Source: an uncultured Paracoccaceae bacterium (lineage in GTDB: Bacteria > Pseudomonadota > Alphaproteobacteria > Rhodobacterales > Rhodobacteraceae). Taken from it: DNA of 64,000 nucleotides. Both the position numbers and the translations under genes were made by a program. The notes beneath the pieces were generated by a model, which did no database searches, was not told the DNA's origin, and saw nothing but the letters and a program-made list of their open reading frames with translations. The DNA is taken from assembly GCA_947503175.1 (NCBI GenBank), contig CANNCO010000001.1, positions 1,116,001-1,180,000 on the forward strand. The letters are read 5' to 3'. Shown here in pieces: positions 63,068 to 64,000 of this stretch (within the stretch, counting starts at the first letter, position 1; the number at the start of each line of letters is the position of its first letter).

Positions 63068-64000
63068 TCAATGCAGATTATGCTGAGAGCCTTTGCCCTC
63101 TTCATCCATCAGCCCTGCACCGGTCCGGAACCGGTCGAGCCGGAACCGCGCCGCGCTTTCATGGGGCCGGTCCTGCGCCAGAAGATGCGCGAAGGCATAA
63201 CCTGATCCCGGCACCGCCTTGAAGCCGCCATAGCACCAGCCGCAATTCAGATAGAGCCCTTCGATATGGGTCCGGTCGATCACCGGCGACCCGTCGGGCG
63301 ACATATCCATGATCCCGCCCCAACTGCGCAGCATCCGCGCCTTGCCGATGGCAGGCATCAGCGTCATCGCCGCCTCCACCACGTGTTCCGCAGTAGGCAG
63401 GTTCCCCCGGGCGGCGTAAGAGGCATAGAAATCCAGATCGCCGCCAAAAACCAGACCGCCCTTGTCCGACTGGCTGATATAGAAATGCCCCATCCCGAAT
63501 GTCACGACTGTATCGATGATCGGCTTCAGACCCTCGGTCACGAAGGCCTGCAAGACGTGGCTTTCGATCGGCAGGCGCATGCTGGCCATTGCCGCCACCT
63601 GGCTTGACCGCCCGGCAACGACGATGCCCACCTTCTTGGCCCGGATCGCCCCGCGCGAGGTCTGAACTCCCGTTACACGACCGTTTTCGATATCGATGCC
63701 GGTCACTTCGCAATTCTGGATCAGGTCCACCCCACGGCTATCGGCGGCCCGCGCAAAGCCCCAAGCCACCGCATCGTGCCGCGCCGTCCCGCCCCGCGGG
63801 TGATAGAGGCCGCCATAGACCGGAAAGCGCACGTTCTCGAAGTCGATGATCGGCACCATCTTCCGAACCCCGTCCGGGTCCAGAATGATCGCGTCATCTC
63901 CCTGATTGATCATCGAATTGGCCCGCCGGATCGCGTAATCGCGCTGACCGTCCGAATGGAACAGGTTGATGATCCCCCGCTGCGAATGCATCACGTTGTA
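63068..64000 (-). CDS. soxB: Sarcosine oxidase beta subunit, 5' end outside the window
   Basis: The C-terminal 310 residues of the flavin-containing beta subunit (about 415 in the family). The start lies beyond the window; the frame is open at its edge. Conserved parts are MVPIIDFENVRFPVYGGLYH, VVVAGRSSQVAAMA, GLVFGGDLDFYASYA and the ending LYLNCGWCYGGFKAVPGSGY, the covalent-flavin and substrate region. It is first in soxBDAG. Confidence 0.93.
   Translation of the reverse strand, partial: YNVMHSQRGIINLFHSDGQRDYAIRRANSMINQGDDAIILDPDGVRKMVPIIDFENVRFPVYGGLYHPRGGTARHDAVAWGFARAADSRGVDLIQNCEVTGIDIENGRVTGVQTSRGAIRAKKVGIVVAGRSSQVAAMASMRLPIESHVLQAFVTEGLKPIIDTVVTFGMGHFYISQSDKGGLVFGGDLDFYASYAARGNLPTAEHVVEAAMTLMPAIGKARMLRSWGGIMDMSPDGSPVIDRTHIEGLYLNCGWCYGGFKAVPGSGYAFAHLLAQDRPHESAARFRLDRFRTGAGLMDEEGKGSQHNLH

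Overview
The window looks like the chromosome of an alphaproteobacterium of the order Rhodobacterales (Rhodobacteraceae, roseobacter-like). The DNA is GC-rich and tightly packed, with many 4-base ATGA/GTGA gene overlaps. Typical content includes lptF-lptG-lptD-surA-pdxA-rsmA, a DUF4167 protein, an LdtR-like MarR regulator, a TAXI-type TRAP transporter and the soxBDAG sarcosine oxidase locus. This placement is inference from gene content and protein character; no 16S rRNA is present.

Layout. 1-2.5 kb: end of a DUF2927 protein, a 54-residue membrane protein, then a minus-strand MarR / SdhE / XRE group. 2.6-6 kb: aspartate aminotransferase, a large intergenic inverted repeat, and holC with pepA. 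6-13.5 kb: an outer-membrane biogenesis operon (lptF, lptG, lptD, surA, pdxA, rsmA). 13.5-20.5 kb: DUF4167, prmC-prfA, DUF1499, agmatinase, mazG, a globin, a cupin gene with an apparent frameshift, and 5-formyl-THF cyclo-ligase overlapping mgtE. 22-25.3 kb: guanine deaminase and 8-oxoguanine deaminase flanking a GYD protein. 25.4-35.5 kb: hisN, two regulators, a quinone oxidoreductase, a DUF1127 protein, a BI-1 protein, GNAT, L33, SufE, RNase D and purN-purM. 35.6-39.6 kb: two tRNAs around a hydrolase-membrane fusion, an EnvZ-like kinase and a metallo-beta-lactamase-fold hydrolase.

39.7-47.7 kb is an accessory catabolic block: a dehalogenase-type hydrolase, a TAXI-TRAP permease and receptor, an Ldh-family dehydrogenase, two short-chain dehydrogenases and a GntR regulator with two winged-helix domains. 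The same 12-base word lies upstream of the receptor gene and in the divergent promoter at the regulator. 47.7-52.3 kb carries a heme oxygenase-bacteriophytochrome pair and an exported Lys/Ala-rich protein. 52.4-54.3 kb holds small genes and a second apparently frameshifted gene (SRPBCC). 54.4-59.2 kb has dnaG, rpoD, a YegP-like protein and a Doc/Fic toxin in one direction. The last 5 kb is sarcosine oxidase soxB(partial)-soxD-soxA-soxG.

The best candidates for something undescribed are the translationally coupled YegP-like/Doc pair behind rpoD (a possible toxin-antitoxin module with an unorthodox antitoxin) and the TAXI-TRAP block with its double-HTH regulator. A cluster of four GANTC methylation sites in the rpoD promoter region is a further regulatory lead. 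The two reconstructable single-base frameshifts may be sequencing errors or real gene decay.
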